From Corallococcus macrosporus DSM 14697 (GTDB lineage Bacteria > Myxococcota > Myxococcia > Myxococcales > Myxococcaceae), in the NCBI RefSeq assembly GCF_002305895.1, contig NZ_CP022203.1:2582501-2646500 (forward strand): a DNA stretch of 64,000 nt. The letters run 5' to 3'. Numbering within the stretch: position 1 is the first letter of the stretch; each line of letters opens with the position of its first letter. The translations under genes and the position numbers were made by a program. This document shows, piece after piece, positions 41,193-51,677 of the stretch. The notes under the pieces were generated by a model. The model was not told the DNA's origin. It was given only the letters and a program-made list of their open reading frames with translations, and searched no databases.

Positions 41193-42944
41193 GTGCCTCA
41201 CGACACCACGCTCATCGCCACCATCGCAGTTGGACTCGGACTGGCCTTCGTCGGTGGGTTCGTCGCTCGATGGCTGAAGCTGCCACCTTTGGTGGGCTAT
41301 CTCCTGGCGGGTGTGGCCGTGGGGCCGTTCACGCCGGGCTTCGTCGCGGATGGCGGGCTCGCCGGACAGTTGGCGGAGATTGGCGTCATCCTGCTGATGT
41401 TCGGCGTGGGGATTCACTTCTCCATCAAGGACCTGCTGGCCGTGCGCAACATCGCGGTGCCGGGCGCCATCGTCCAGATTGGCGTGGCGACCGTGATGGG
41501 CACCGCGGTCGCCCACTGGTGGGGCTGGAGCCTGGGGGCGGGGCTGGTGTTCGGCCTGGCGCTGTCCACGGCCAGTACGGTGGTGCTGCTGCGCGCCCTG
41601 GAGGAGCGGGGCGTCCTGGACTCGGTGAATGGCCGCATCGCGGTCGGCTGGCTGATTGTCGAGGACCTGGCGATGGTGCTCGCCCTGGTCCTGCTCCCCG
41701 CGCTGGGCAACGTCCTGGGCGGCGCGGACACGCAGGCGCCCGCGGCGGAGGCCGGTGGCGCCAGCCTCATGTGGACCCTGGCGCTCACCCTGGGGAAGGT
41801 CTGCCTCTTCGTGGCGCTGATGGTCGTCGCCGGCAAGCGGCTGGTGCCGTGGCTGTTGTCCCAGGCGGCCAAGACGGGCTCGCGCGAGCTGTTCACCCTG
41901 TCGGTGCTGGCGGTGGCGCTGGGCATCGCCTTCGGCGCCGCCGCGCTCTTCGGCGTCTCCTTCGCGCTGGGGGCCTTCTTCGCGGGCGTGGTGGTGAGTG
42001 AGTCGGAGCTCAGCCACCGCGTGGCGGAGGACTCGCTCCCGCTCCAGGACGCGTTCGCGGTGCTGTTCTTCGTGTCCGTGGGCATGCTCTTCGACCCCAT
42101 GGTGCTGGTGCGGCAGCCGCTCCAGGTCCTGGCCGTGCTGGCCATCATCGTCCTGGGCAAGTCGCTGGCCGCCTTCCTCATCGTGCTGGCGTTCCGCTAC
42201 CCGGTGAACACGGCCCTCACGGTGTCCGCGAGCCTGGCGCAGATTGGGGAGTTCTCGTTCATCCTGGTGGGCCTGGGCGTGGCGCTCGGCCTGCTGCCCA
42301 AGGAAGGGCAGAGCCTGGTGCTGTCGGGGGCCCTGCTGTCCATCACCCTCAACCCGCTCGTCTTCAAGGCCATTGACCCGGTGCTGGCGTGGCTGCGCCG
42401 CAACCCACGCTTCGCCGTCCGGATGGATTCGGATGAAGACGAGCTGTCCGACCTGCCCATTGGCATGGGCGACGTGGAGCTGCGCGAGCACGCGGTGCTG
42501 ATTGGCTATGGCCGCGTGGGTGGCATGATTGGCCAGAGCCTCACGGAGCGGAAGATTCCCTTCGTGGTCGTGGAGCAGAACCGCGAGTACGTGGAGCGGC
42601 TCCGGGAGGAGGGCGTGCCCGCCATCTACGGTGACGCGGCGGTGCCCGGCATCCTGGAGCACGCGCACCTGGACACGGCCTCCATCCTCATCGTCGCCAC
42701 GCCGGATGCCTTGCAGGCGCGTGAAATCGTGGAGCAGGTCAAGGGCGTCAAGCCCTCACTGCCCGCCGTGGTGCGGACCCACGGCGACGAGGAGCGCGTC
42801 TACCTGGAGTCGCTGGGCGTGGACCGGGTGGTGATGGGCGAGCACGCGCTGGCGCGCAGCATGTTGGACTACGTCCTGGAGCGGCTGTCCGCGCTGAAGG
42901 CGCAGCCCCTGCTGCCAGCACCCGCGGACGCCGTGGTGCCCTGA
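41193..42944 (+). CDS. Cation:proton antiporter-2 family protein (KefB/YbaL-like) with TrkA-N domain
   Basis: A 583-residue inner-membrane protein. The first 380 or so residues contain about 12 membrane segments of the CPA2 Na+/H+ exchanger fold (LPPLVGYLLAGVAVGPFTPG, LSTASTVVLLRALEE, LFGVSFALGAFFAGVVVSES, LFFVSVGMLFDP). The C-terminal part is a TrkA-N (RCK) Rossmann domain with GYGRVGGMIG as nucleotide-binding loop and the acidic VVVEQN end of strand 2. Relatives are glutathione-gated or nucleotide-gated K+/H+ antiporters. There is no glutathione-binding ancillary protein (KefF/KefG) next to it, so it is closer to YbaL/RosB in context. GTG at 41193 has GGGAG upstream. It stands alone, converging with icmF. 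Confidence 0.93.
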   Translation: MPHDTTLIATIAVGLGLAFVGGFVARWLKLPPLVGYLLAGVAVGPFTPGFVADGGLAGQLAEIGVILLMFGVGIHFSIKDLLAVRNIAVPGAIVQIGVATVMGTAVAHWWGWSLGAGLVFGLALSTASTVVLLRALEERGVLDSVNGRIAVGWLIVEDLAMVLALVLLPALGNVLGGADTQAPAAEAGGASLMWTLALTLGKVCLFVALMVVAGKRLVPWLLSQAAKTGSRELFTLSVLAVALGIAFGAAALFGVSFALGAFFAGVVVSESELSHRVAEDSLPLQDAFAVLFFVSVGMLFDPMVLVRQPLQVLAVLAIIVLGKSLAAFLIVLAFRYPVNTALTVSASLAQIGEFSFILVGLGVALGLLPKEGQSLVLSGALLSITLNPLVFKAIDPVLAWLRRNPRFAVRMDSDEDELSDLPIGMGDVELREHAVLIGYGRVGGMIGQSLTERKIPFVVVEQNREYVERLREEGVPAIYGDAAVPGILEHAHLDTASILIVATPDALQAREIVEQVKGVKPSLPAVVRTHGDEERVYLESLGVDRVVMGEHALARSMLDYVLERLSALKAQPLLPAPADAVVP

Positions 42945-42954
42945 CGCCACCCGC

Positions 42955-42983
42955 CGCCGCGTCCGCCTGGCGGGGACGCGGCG
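42955..42983. terminator. Bidirectional hairpin between antiporter and icmF
   Basis: A perfect 10-bp stem (CGCCGCGTCC at 42955-42964 and GGACGCGGCG at 42974-42983) with a 9-nt loop lies between convergent stops at 42944 and 42995. It has no T-tract. Confidence 0.6.
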
Positions 42984-42994
42984 CCAGGGGCTGG

Positions 42995-45900
42995 CTACAT
43001 GTTGCGCCGGTACTGCCCGCCCACCTCGTACAGCGCGCGGGAGAGCTGGCCGAGCGTGCAGACCTTACAGGCGTCCATCAGCGCGGCGAAGATGTTGCCG
43101 TTGTCCAGCGCCGCGCGGCGCACGGCCTCCAGGGCCTTGGGCGCCGTCTCCGCGTTGCGCTTCCAGAAGGCGTCGCGCGAGTCGATGGCGTAGTTCTTCT
43201 CCTCCGTCGTGGCGCGGATGACCTCGGGCGGCGTCACCGTGGGCGAGCCCTTGGGGTCCAGGAAGGTATTCACGCCGATGATGGGCAGCGTCCCGTCGTG
43301 CTTCAGCGTCTCGTAGTAGAGCGACTCCTCCTGAATCTTGGAGCGCTGGTACATGCGCTCCATGGCGCCCAGCACGCCGCCGCGCTCGGAGATGGCGCGG
43401 AACTCCGCCAGCACCGCCGCCTCCACCAGGTCGGTCAGCTCCTCGATGATGAACGCGCCCTGGTTGGGGTTCTCGTTCTTCGAAAGGCCGAACTCCTTGT
43501 TGATGACCAGCTGGATGGCGAGCGCGCGGCGCACGCTCTCCTCGGTGGGCGTGGTGATGGCCTCGTCGTAGGCGTTGGTGTGCAACGAATTGCAGTTGTC
43601 GTTGAGCGCGAGCAGCGCCTGCAGCGTGGTCCGGATGTCGTTGAAGGCAATCTCCTGCGCGTGCAGGGACCGGCCGGACGTCTGGATGTGGTACTTCAGC
43701 TTCTGCGAGCGGTCATTGCCGCCGTACTTGTCCCGGATGGCCTTGGCCCAGATGCGGCGCGCCACGCGGCCCAGCACGGCGTACTCCGGGTCCATCCCGT
43801 TCGAGAAGAAGAACGAGAGGTTGGGCGCGAAGTCGTCGATGTCCATGCCCCGCGACAGGTAGTACTCGACGAAGGTGAAGCCGTTGGCCAGCGTGAAGGC
43901 GAGCTGGGAGATGGGGTTCGCCCCGGCCTCCGCGATGTGGTAGCCGGAAATCGACACCGAGTAGAAGTTCCGCACCTTCTGGTCGATGAAGTACTGCTGG
44001 ATGTCGCCCATCACCCGCAGGGCGAACTCCGTGGAGAAGATGCAGGTGTTCTGCGCCTGGTCCTCCTTCAGGATGTCCGCCTGCACGGTGCCCCGCACGG
44101 CCTGGAGCGTCCTGGCGCGGATGCGCTCGTAGACGTCGCGCGGGAGCACCTCGTCGCCGGACACGCCGAGCAGCAGCAGGCCCAGCCCGTCGTTGCCCTG
44201 CGGCAAGTCCCCCTGGTAGCGGGGCCGCGGCAGGCCGCGCTCGCGGTAGAGGGCGTCAATCTTCTTCTCGACCTCGTCGACCTGGCCATTCTCGCGAATC
44301 CACTTCTCGCACTGCTGGTCCACCGCGGCGTTGAGGAAGAAGCCGAGCAGCATCGGCGCGGGGCCGTTGATGGTCATGGACACGGAGGTGGACGGGTCCG
44401 CCAGGTCGAAGCCGGAGTAGAGCTTCTTCGCGTCGTCCACGTTGGCGATGGACACGCCGGAGTTGCCCACCTTGCCGTAGATGTCCGGCCGGTGGTCCGG
44501 GTCCTCGCCGTACAGCGTCACCGAGTCGAACGCGGTGGACAGGCGCTTGGCGGGCAGTCCGCGCGACACGTAGTGGAAGCGCTTGTTGGTGCGCTCCGGG
44601 CCGCCCTCGCCGGCGAACATGCGCGCGGGGTCCTCGCCCTCGCGCTTGAGCGGGAAGACGCCGGCGGTGAAGGGGAAGGCGCCGGGCGCGTTCTCCCGCA
44701 GCAGCCAGGTGAGGATGTCACCCCAGTCCTCGTAGCGGGGGAGGGCAATCTTGGGGACGCGCAGGTGCGACAGCGTCTCCGTGTACAAGTCCAACTCGAT
44801 GACCCGGTCTCTCACCTGGAACTGGTACTTGGAGGCGGCGTAGCGGCGCTTCGTCGCGGGCCACTCGGCCAGCAGCCGGCGGCAGTCGGCGTGGAGGCGC
44901 GACTCCAGGTCCTTGTACAGCTCCACCAGCTCGCTCAGGTAGGCGGGCTCGCCCTCCACGCGCTCCGTGACCTGCACCGTGTCCGCCGGGTCCTTGGGCT
45001 CGACGATTTCCAGGCGCTTCCTGCCCACGTTGGCGCGCAGCGCCTCGATGGTGCCGTGGAGCTGGTACATGCGCCGGGCGATGGCGGCCTGGGCCTTGGC
45101 GAAGCCGTCGTAGGACTCACAGGCCTCCACGATCTCCGCCAGGTAGCGGGTGCGCTCGGGCGGGATGATCCACTTCTTCTCGCTCATGCCGGGCGTGAGC
45201 TCGAAGCCGGACTTCAGCGGCGCGCCCGTCTTGGTGGCGAGCGTGTCCATGAGGGCCCGGTAGAGCTGGTTCATCCCCGGGTCGTTGAACTGCGACGCGA
45301 TGGTGCCGTACACCGGCACGCCGTCATCGGCGGTGTGGAAGGCGTTGTGGTTGCGCTTCCACTGCTTGCGCACGTCCCGCAGCGCGTCCAGCGAGCCGCG
45401 CTTGTCGAACTTGTTGATGGCGATGACGTCCGCGAAGTCGAGCATGTCGATCTTCTCGAGCTGCGTCGCCGCGCCGTACTCCGCCGTCATCACGTAGAGC
45501 GCCACGTCGGAGTGCTCGGTGATTTCGGTGTCGGACTGGCCGATGCCGGAGGTCTCCACCACGATGAGGTCGAAGCCGGCGGCCTTGCAGATTTCGATGG
45601 AGTCGCCCACGTGCTTGGACAGGGCGAGGTTGCTCTGGCGGGTGGCCATGGAGCGCATGTAGACGCGCGGGTTGTCGATGGCGTTCATCCGGATGCGGTC
45701 GCCGAGCAGCGCGCCGCCGGACTTGCGCTTGGACGGGTCCACGGACAGCACGGCGAGCGTCTTGTCCGGGAAGTCCGCCAGGAAGCGCCGCACCAGCTCG
45801 TCCACCAGGCTGGACTTGCCCGCGCCGCCGGTGCCGGTGATGCCCAGCACGGGCACGCGCGGCCCCTTGGCCTGGAGGTGCGTCATCGCCTCGCGCAGCT

Positions 45901-46462
45901 CCGAGCCCTTGTCGGCGAAGTTCTCCGCGATGGTGATGAGCGGGGCGATGCGCGCCGGCTCGCGCAGGGAGGGCGCGTCCAGCAGGGGGGCGAAGTCGCC
46001 GGGCCGCTTCTCGAAGTCACACTCGGAGATGAGGTGGTCAATCATCCCCTGCAGGCCCATGGCCCGGCCGTCGTCCGGCGAGTAGATGCGCGTGACGCCG
46101 TAGCGGTGGAGCTCTTCAATCTCCGACGGGAGGATGGTGCCGCCGCCGCCGCCGAAGACCTTGATGTTGGCCTTCCGCTCGCGCAGCAGGTCAATCATGT
46201 ACTTGAAGAACTCGACGTGACCGCCCTGGTAGGAGGTGATGGCGATGCCCTGCACGTCCTCCTGGATGGCGCAGTCGACAATCTCCGCCACCGAGCGGTT
46301 GTGGCCCAGGTGGATGATCTCCGCGCCCGAGGCCTGCATCAGGCGGCGCATCACGTTGATGGCGGCGTCGTGCCCGTCGAACAGGGAGGCGGCCGTCACG
46401 ATGCGGACGTGGAAACGAGGCTTGTAGGGCTGGGGAACGGGTGTCTGCTGGACGTTTCGCAC
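42995..46462 (-). CDS. icmF: Fused isobutyryl-CoA mutase IcmF
   Basis: A 1155-residue fusion of three parts: cobalamin-binding domain, MeaI-type GTPase and mutase barrel. It should interconvert isobutyryl-CoA and n-butyryl-CoA with adenosylcobalamin, and possibly other branched acyl-CoAs. The B12 domain has DGHDAAINV (29-37; His31 is the cobalt ligand) and GGGG at 104-108. The G-protein domain has P-loop [12 protein letters not shown] (207-218), ETSGIGQSD and INKFDKRGS (NKxD). The C-terminal mutase domain includes [20 protein letters not shown] and LHTNAYDEA. Length and order match IcmF rather than MCM. The GTG at 46462 is chosen because the conserved sequence begins there; the upstream frame is Arg/Cys-rich shadow. 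It follows meaB by 76 bases. Confidence 0.95.
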   Translation of the reverse strand: MRNVQQTPVPQPYKPRFHVRIVTAASLFDGHDAAINVMRRLMQASGAEIIHLGHNRSVAEIVDCAIQEDVQGIAITSYQGGHVEFFKYMIDLLRERKANIKVFGGGGGTILPSEIEELHRYGVTRIYSPDDGRAMGLQGMIDHLISECDFEKRPGDFAPLLDAPSLREPARIAPLITIAENFADKGSELREAMTHLQAKGPRVPVLGITGTGGAGKSSLVDELVRRFLADFPDKTLAVLSVDPSKRKSGGALLGDRIRMNAIDNPRVYMRSMATRQSNLALSKHVGDSIEICKAAGFDLIVVETSGIGQSDTEITEHSDVALYVMTAEYGAATQLEKIDMLDFADVIAINKFDKRGSLDALRDVRKQWKRNHNAFHTADDGVPVYGTIASQFNDPGMNQLYRALMDTLATKTGAPLKSGFELTPGMSEKKWIIPPERTRYLAEIVEACESYDGFAKAQAAIARRMYQLHGTIEALRANVGRKRLEIVEPKDPADTVQVTERVEGEPAYLSELVELYKDLESRLHADCRRLLAEWPATKRRYAASKYQFQVRDRVIELDLYTETLSHLRVPKIALPRYEDWGDILTWLLRENAPGAFPFTAGVFPLKREGEDPARMFAGEGGPERTNKRFHYVSRGLPAKRLSTAFDSVTLYGEDPDHRPDIYGKVGNSGVSIANVDDAKKLYSGFDLADPSTSVSMTINGPAPMLLGFFLNAAVDQQCEKWIRENGQVDEVEKKIDALYRERGLPRPRYQGDLPQGNDGLGLLLLGVSGDEVLPRDVYERIRARTLQAVRGTVQADILKEDQAQNTCIFSTEFALRVMGDIQQYFIDQKVRNFYSVSISGYHIAEAGANPISQLAFTLANGFTFVEYYLSRGMDIDDFAPNLSFFFSNGMDPEYAVLGRVARRIWAKAIRDKYGGNDRSQKLKYHIQTSGRSLHAQEIAFNDIRTTLQALLALNDNCNSLHTNAYDEAITTPTEESVRRALAIQLVINKEFGLSKNENPNQGAFIIEELTDLVEAAVLAEFRAISERGGVLGAMERMYQRSKIQEESLYYETLKHDGTLPIIGVNTFLDPKGSPTVTPPEVIRATTEEKNYAIDSRDAFWKRNAETAPKALEAVRRAALDNGNIFAALMDACKVCTLGQLSRALYEVGGQYRRNM

Positions 46463-46538
46463 GGCGCGTACAGTAAGAGCGCCGTTTACGTCGAGGCAAG
46501 GGATTGGAGCGGGACTGATTGCTCCACGACGCGGGCTG

Positions 46539-47522
46539 TCATGCCCTCGTTTCGGGCAGGAATGCGCCCAGCACCCGCAGTGCGGCCGACGTCGGCGTGG
46601 CGCGCCCTTCGCGCACGTCCGCCTCCAGCGTGGGCACCAGTGCGGACACCTCGGGGTGCGCACGCAGGGCCGCTCGGAGGCCGTCCTGCACCATGGTCCA
46701 CATCCACTGCACCTGCTGCGCCTTGCGGCGGCGCGCCAGCGCGCCTGACGCCGTGCTCCGTCCGAGCTGCGTCTCCACGGAGGTCCACAGCTTCTGGATG
46801 CCGCTGCCCTCCAGGGCGCTGCAGGTGGTGATTTCCGGCTCGGCGCCGGGCCGCATCAGGTGCAACGCGGCGCGTAGCTCGGACCGGGCCCGCTCGGCGC
46901 GCGGCTTGTTGTCGCCGTCCGCCTTGTTGATGGCAAGCATGTCCGCCACTTCCAGGATGCCGCGCTTGATGCCCTGCAGCTCGTCCCCGGCGCCCGCCAG
47001 CATGAGCACCAGGTAGAAGTCCACCAGGTCGGCGACGACGGTCTCCGACTGGCCCACGCCCACCGTCTCCACCAGCACCACGTCGAAGCCCGCCGCCTCA
47101 CAGAGCAGCAGCGTCTCCCGCGTCTTGCGGGCCACGCCGCCCAGGGTGCCGCTGGAGGGGCTGGGGCGGATGTACGCCGCTTCCTCCCGGGACAGCCGGG
47201 CCATGCGCGTCTTGTCCCCCAGGATGCTGCCGCCGGACACGGTGCTGGACGGGTCGATGGCCAGCACGGCCACGCGCTTGCCGGCGTTCACCAGGTGCAT
47301 GCCCAGCGCGTCGATGAAGGTGCTCTTGCCCACGCCCGGCACGCCGCTGATGCCCACGCGCCGGCTGCCGCCCGTGGCGGGGAGCAGCCGCGTGAGGACC
47401 TCCTGCGCGAGCGCGGCGTGGCGCGGCAGCTCGCTCTCCACCAGGGTGATGGTGCGAGCGAGCATGGCGCGGTCGCCCGCGCGCACGCCGTCCACGTACG
47501 CGTCCGCGGGCAGCAGCTTCAC
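46539..47522 (-). CDS. meaB: Methylmalonyl-CoA mutase G-protein chaperone MeaB
   Basis: A 327-residue P-loop GTPase of the MeaB/ArgK family. It loads adenosylcobalamin onto methylmalonyl-CoA mutase and protects the enzyme from inactivation. P-loop [12 protein letters not shown] (57-68), [20 protein letters not shown] (Mg/switch region), [10 protein letters not shown] (switch) and NKADGDN (guanine recognition) are all present, and the C-terminal helical dimerisation arm ends the chain. Its GTG start overlaps the mutB stop by four bases (GTGA), showing translational coupling with its client. Confidence 0.95.
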   Translation of the reverse strand: MKLLPADAYVDGVRAGDRAMLARTITLVESELPRHAALAQEVLTRLLPATGGSRRVGISGVPGVGKSTFIDALGMHLVNAGKRVAVLAIDPSSTVSGGSILGDKTRMARLSREEAAYIRPSPSSGTLGGVARKTRETLLLCEAAGFDVVLVETVGVGQSETVVADLVDFYLVLMLAGAGDELQGIKRGILEVADMLAINKADGDNKPRAERARSELRAALHLMRPGAEPEITTCSALEGSGIQKLWTSVETQLGRSTASGALARRRKAQQVQWMWTMVQDGLRAALRAHPEVSALVPTLEADVREGRATPTSAALRVLGAFLPETRA

Positions 47523-49711
47523 GCCTCTTCCTCCAGCGACGCGGCCAGCTTGTCGAGCAGCTCGATGGCCGCCTTGGAGATGACCGTGCCGGGGCCGAAG
47601 ATGGCCGCGGCGCCCGCGGCGCGCAGCGCGTCGTAGTCCTGCGCGGGGATGACGCCGCCCACGACGACCATGATGTCCTCGCGGCCCAGCGCCTTGAGGG
47701 CCTGCTTGAGCTGCGGCACCAGCGTCAGGTGGCCCGCGGCGAGCGAGCTGGCGCCCACCACGTGCACGTCGTTCTCCACGGCCTGGCGCGCGGACTCCTC
47801 GGGCGTCTGGAACAGCGGGCCGATGTCCACGTCGAAGCCCAGGTCCGCGAACGCGGTGGCGATGACCTTCTGGCCGCGGTCATGGCCGTCCTGGCCCATC
47901 TTCGCGATGAGGATGCGCGGCCGGCGGCCGAAGCGCGCCAGGAACGCGTCCGCCTTCGCGCGCGCGTCGATGATGCCCGTGGCGTCCTTGCCCGCTTCGC
48001 TGGAATACACACCCGTCACGCTGCGCACCGTGGCCTCGTAGCGCCCGAACACCTTCTCGAGCGCGTCGCTGATTTCGCCCACCGTCGCCTTGGCGCGGGC
48101 CGCGTCGATGGCCAGCGCCAGCAGGTTGCCCTCGCCGCGCCGGCCCGCCTCGGTGAGCGCGTCCAGCTTGCGGCGCACGTCCTCCGCGTCGCGCTCGGCG
48201 CGCAGCTCGCGCAGGCGCGCAATCTGCGCCTCGCGCACCGCGGAGTTGTCCACCTTGAGAATCTCGATGGAGTCCTCGCGCTCGGGCGGGTACTTGTTCA
48301 CGCCGATGATGGCCTGGCGGCCGGAGTCGATGCGCGCCTGGGTGCGCGCCGCCGCCTCCTCGATGCGCAGCTTGGGCAGGCCGGCCTCAATGGCCTTCGT
48401 CATGCCGCCCAGCGCCTCCACCTCCTGGATGTGGGCCCAGGCCTTGCGCGCCAGCTCGTGCGTCAGGCGCTCCACGTAGTAGCTGCCGCCCCACGGGTCG
48501 ATGACGCGCGTGGTGCCGCTCTCCAACTGGAGGTAGAGCTGGGTGTTGCGGGCGATGCGCGCGCTGAAGTCGGTGGGCAGCGCGATGGCCTCGTCCAGCG
48601 AGTTGGTGTGCAGGCTCTGCGTGTGGCCCTGGGTGGCGGCCATGGCCTCCACGCAGGTGCGCACCACGTTGTTGAAGACGTCCTGCGCGGTGAGGCTCCA
48701 GCCGGACGTCTGGCTGTGGGTGCGCAGCGCCAGGCTCTTGTCCGTCTTGGGGGAGAAGCCCTTGATGAGCTTCGCCCACAGCAGCCGGGCGGCGCGCATC
48801 TTGGCCACTTCCATGAAGAAGTTCATGCCAATGGCCCAGAAGAAGGACAGGCGCGGCGCGAAGGCGTCCACGCCCAGGCCCGCCGCGAGCCCCGCGCGCA
48901 CGTACTCCACGCCGTCCGCCAGCGTGTAGCCCAGCTCCAGGTCCTGCGTCGCCCCGGCCTCCTGCATGTGGTAGCCGCTGATGCTGATGCTGTTGAAGCG
49001 CGGCATCTTCTCCGCGGTGAAGCGGAAGATGTCGCCGATGATGCGCATCGACGGGCCGGGCGGGTAGATGTACGTGTTGCGGACCATGAACTCCTTGAGG
49101 ATGTCGTTCTGGATGGTCCCGCTGAGCTGCTCGGGGCGCACGCCCTGCTCCTCGGCGGCGACCACGTAGAGCGCCAGCACCGGGAGCACGGCCCCGTTCA
49201 TCGTCATGGACACGCTCATCTGGTCGAGCGGAATCCGGTCGAACAGGATGCGCATGTCCTTGATGGAGTCGATGGCCACGCCCGCCATGCCCACGTCCCC
49301 CGCCACGCGGGGGTGGTCGCTGTCGTAGCCCCGGTGCGTCGCGAGGTCGAAGGCGATGGACAGGCCCTTCTGTCCGGCCGCGAGGTTGCGGCGGTAGAAG
49401 GCGTTGGAGGCCTCGGCCGTGGAGAAGCCGGCGTACTGCCGCACCGTCCATGGCTGCTGCACGTACATGGTGGAGTAGGGGCCGCGCACGAAGGGCGGCA
49501 GGCCCGGCAGCGAGCCCAGGTGCTCCACGCCCTCCAAATCCTCGCGCGTGTACACCGGCTTGACGGGGATGCCCTCGGGCGTGTCCCAGCGCTCGGCGTT
49601 GCGCGTCGCCTCGCCGGCCTGGCGAAGCTGCTGGTCGCGCGCGGGCGCGGCGGCGTGCGTTTCGGGGGCGTCGAAGTCGATGCCCGAGAAGTCCGGTACC
49701 TGGGTGCGCAT
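47519..49711 (-). CDS. mutB: Methylmalonyl-CoA mutase large (catalytic) subunit
   Basis: A 730-residue adenosylcobalamin enzyme that rearranges methylmalonyl-CoA and succinyl-CoA in propionate and odd-chain or branched metabolism. The barrel domain has [20 protein letters not shown] with the substrate-binding Tyr and Arg positions, [17 protein letters not shown] and [12 protein letters not shown]. The C-terminal B12-binding domain has [15 protein letters not shown] (DxHxxG with the cobalt-ligating His), [16 protein letters not shown] and VGGVIP. All essential residues look intact. Its ATG overlaps the mutA stop by one base, and its stop overlaps the meaB start, so the three genes form one coupled unit. 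Confidence 0.96.
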   Translation of the reverse strand: MRTQVPDFSGIDFDAPETHAAAPARDQQLRQAGEATRNAERWDTPEGIPVKPVYTREDLEGVEHLGSLPGLPPFVRGPYSTMYVQQPWTVRQYAGFSTAEASNAFYRRNLAAGQKGLSIAFDLATHRGYDSDHPRVAGDVGMAGVAIDSIKDMRILFDRIPLDQMSVSMTMNGAVLPVLALYVVAAEEQGVRPEQLSGTIQNDILKEFMVRNTYIYPPGPSMRIIGDIFRFTAEKMPRFNSISISGYHMQEAGATQDLELGYTLADGVEYVRAGLAAGLGVDAFAPRLSFFWAIGMNFFMEVAKMRAARLLWAKLIKGFSPKTDKSLALRTHSQTSGWSLTAQDVFNNVVRTCVEAMAATQGHTQSLHTNSLDEAIALPTDFSARIARNTQLYLQLESGTTRVIDPWGGSYYVERLTHELARKAWAHIQEVEALGGMTKAIEAGLPKLRIEEAAARTQARIDSGRQAIIGVNKYPPEREDSIEILKVDNSAVREAQIARLRELRAERDAEDVRRKLDALTEAGRRGEGNLLALAIDAARAKATVGEISDALEKVFGRYEATVRSVTGVYSSEAGKDATGIIDARAKADAFLARFGRRPRILIAKMGQDGHDRGQKVIATAFADLGFDVDIGPLFQTPEESARQAVENDVHVVGASSLAAGHLTLVPQLKQALKALGREDIMVVVGGVIPAQDYDALRAAGAAAIFGPGTVISKAAIELLDKLAASLEEEA

Positions 49712-51597
49712 CAGGCCACTCCGAGCTGCTGGTGCAGTGAGGACAGGAGCGCGAACAGGTCCGCGCCCGCGAAGAGGAAGGCGTCCACGCCGGCCGCGCG
49801 GAAGGCGGCCTCGTGGTCACCGGGACGCCCCGCCACGGCCACCGCGCGCGCGCCCTTCGCCTTGAGCGCCGCCGTCAACGCGGGCACCCATTCAGGGTAC
49901 AGCGCGTCCGGCCCGGAGATGACGGCGAGCGTCGCACCGGATGCAGCGAAGCGCTCCGCCGCGTCCGCGACGTCCGCGAAGCCGTGCGCGTCCGCGGGCT
50001 CGATGCCGCCCGCGGCCAGGACGTTGGCCGCCCAGGTGGAGCGGGTGGTGTGCTCGGCCACCGTGCCCAGGCTGGCCAGGAAGGCCTTGGGGCGCGCGCC
50101 GTTCGCCGTGACGTGGCGGTCGCTCGCGTCGCGCAGCGCCTCGAAGGACTCGGCCACCCGCACCGGACGCAGGGGCAAGGGGCCCGACGCCGCGGGCGTG
50201 GTGGCGGCGGCGCGGGACTCGCGCTGGACGGGCGCTTCACCCAGGTGGGGGAACTCGCTCACGCCGACGATGGGCAGCTTGCGGGTGCGCACGGCCTTCT
50301 CGCGCGCCGCGCGCGTCTCCGTGAGCACGCGCGTGACGTCGCCGCTCGTGAGCGCCTGCTCCATGCCGCCCAGCGCCTCGATGCGCCGCAGCTCCGCCCA
50401 CGCCGCGCGGGCGAGGTCCTGCGTGAGCTGCTCCAGGTAGTAGCTGCCACCGGCGGGGTCGGCGACGCGGTTGAGGCTCGACTCGTCCCGCAGGATGAGC
50501 TGCGTGTTGCGCGCCAGCCGGCGGGCGGACGCGTCCGGCGTGCCCAGGGGTTCGTCGAAGGGCGCGGTGCTGACGCTGTCCGCGCCGCCGACGACGGCGG
50601 CGAAGGACTCCGCGGTGGCGCGGAGGATGTTCACCCACGGGTCGCGCTGCGTCTTGGTGGTGCTGGCGGTGCGCGCGTGCAGCACCATGGCCTGGGCCTC
50701 CGGCGAGCCGCCGCACGCCGCCACGGCCTTGGACCAGAGGAGCCGCGCCGCGCGCAGCCGGGCAATCTCCGGGAAGAACTGTCCACCCACGGACATCGCG
50801 AACTGGATGGAGCGCGCCGCGACGTCGGGGGAGACGCCCGCGCGCTCCAGGCCGCGCAGGTACGCGATGCCCGTGGCGATGGCCCAGGCCAGCTCGTGCA
50901 CCGACGTGGCCCCCGCGTCCGCGTAGGCTCGCGTGGACACCAGCAGCACCCGGAGGCCGGGCGCGGACTCACGCAGTGAGGTGACCAGGGGCGCGGCCTG
51001 GGCCAGCGTCGCGTCCAACCCCCCGGGCAGCGCGCCCGTGCGAGCCAGGCTGCCGAGCGGGTCCACGCCAAGGCTGCCCCTCAGCGCCGCGCGGGCCACG
51101 CCCGTCTGCGCCGCGACGTCGAGCAGGTGCGAGGCGGAGGCCAGCGGGTCGGACTCGGGCTCCAGGTGCACCGGCGTCGTGTCGAGCGGCGCGTGGGCGA
51201 GCAGCCGCCGCAGGGCCGCCGCATCCGGCGCGGGGATGCCGCGCGCGTCGCCCAGGTGCAGCCACACCCCCCAGGCGCCCCGGTCCAGGTCCGTGCGGAT
51301 GGCCTCGGCGGCCCGCGCCACGTCCGGCTCGCTGTACTCCTGGCACACCATCCACCCACCCTCGGTGAGGCCCAGGGCCTGGGTGCCTCGCAGGTAGGGG
51401 GCCACGCCCGGAGGTGCGGGCGGCGCGGCGGCGGCGTCCTGCTGCGTGTACAGCGGCTGGAGCGACAGGCCGCCTTCCAGCGGCGATTGGAGCGCGGAGA
51501 AGGGCTTGCCCTTCAAGTCCTTGTCCACCAGCCGGCGCCAGTCTTCCACCGATGGGGCCGGGAACTCCGAGGCGATGTGGAGAGGCTCTTGAGCCAT
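49711..51597 (-). CDS. mutA: Methylmalonyl-CoA mutase small subunit
   Basis: A 628-residue non-catalytic partner of MutB. It has the same two-domain layout, but the barrel is degenerate ([20 protein letters not shown] in place of the substrate-binding block). The C-terminal domain also lacks the cobalamin DxHxxG motif ([20 protein letters not shown] instead). It should form a heterodimer with MutB and stabilise it. The ATG at 51597 opens the conserved [20 protein letters not shown]; the 15-codon upstream extension is not conserved sequence. It is the first gene of the mutA-mutB-meaB unit, so the operon promoter should lie between 51597 and the rnhA stop or further upstream. Confidence 0.95.
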   Translation of the reverse strand: MAQEPLHIASEFPAPSVEDWRRLVDKDLKGKPFSALQSPLEGGLSLQPLYTQQDAAAAPPAPPGVAPYLRGTQALGLTEGGWMVCQEYSEPDVARAAEAIRTDLDRGAWGVWLHLGDARGIPAPDAAALRRLLAHAPLDTTPVHLEPESDPLASASHLLDVAAQTGVARAALRGSLGVDPLGSLARTGALPGGLDATLAQAAPLVTSLRESAPGLRVLLVSTRAYADAGATSVHELAWAIATGIAYLRGLERAGVSPDVAARSIQFAMSVGGQFFPEIARLRAARLLWSKAVAACGGSPEAQAMVLHARTASTTKTQRDPWVNILRATAESFAAVVGGADSVSTAPFDEPLGTPDASARRLARNTQLILRDESSLNRVADPAGGSYYLEQLTQDLARAAWAELRRIEALGGMEQALTSGDVTRVLTETRAAREKAVRTRKLPIVGVSEFPHLGEAPVQRESRAAATTPAASGPLPLRPVRVAESFEALRDASDRHVTANGARPKAFLASLGTVAEHTTRSTWAANVLAAGGIEPADAHGFADVADAAERFAASGATLAVISGPDALYPEWVPALTAALKAKGARAVAVAGRPGDHEAAFRAAGVDAFLFAGADLFALLSSLHQQLGVA

Positions 51598-51677
51598 GCT
51601 GCGTCCTCGCGGGATGGGAGTCGCACCGACCCATAGGCGCAATGGACCGGCGGAGCAATGGGCTTGGAGGGGAGGCC

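Noticed and set aside
43298-46831. A 1177-codon plus-strand open frame opposite icmF and meaB
   Set aside because: It is an antisense shadow: the translation is Val/Arg/His/Leu-rich nonsense without domains, while the minus strand has continuous conserved mutase sequence. Long antisense frames are expected at this GC content.
47729-50440. A 903-codon plus-strand frame opposite mutB and mutA
   Set aside because: Same effect of high GC and codon bias. No motif, no start signal, and it spans the junction of two real genes.
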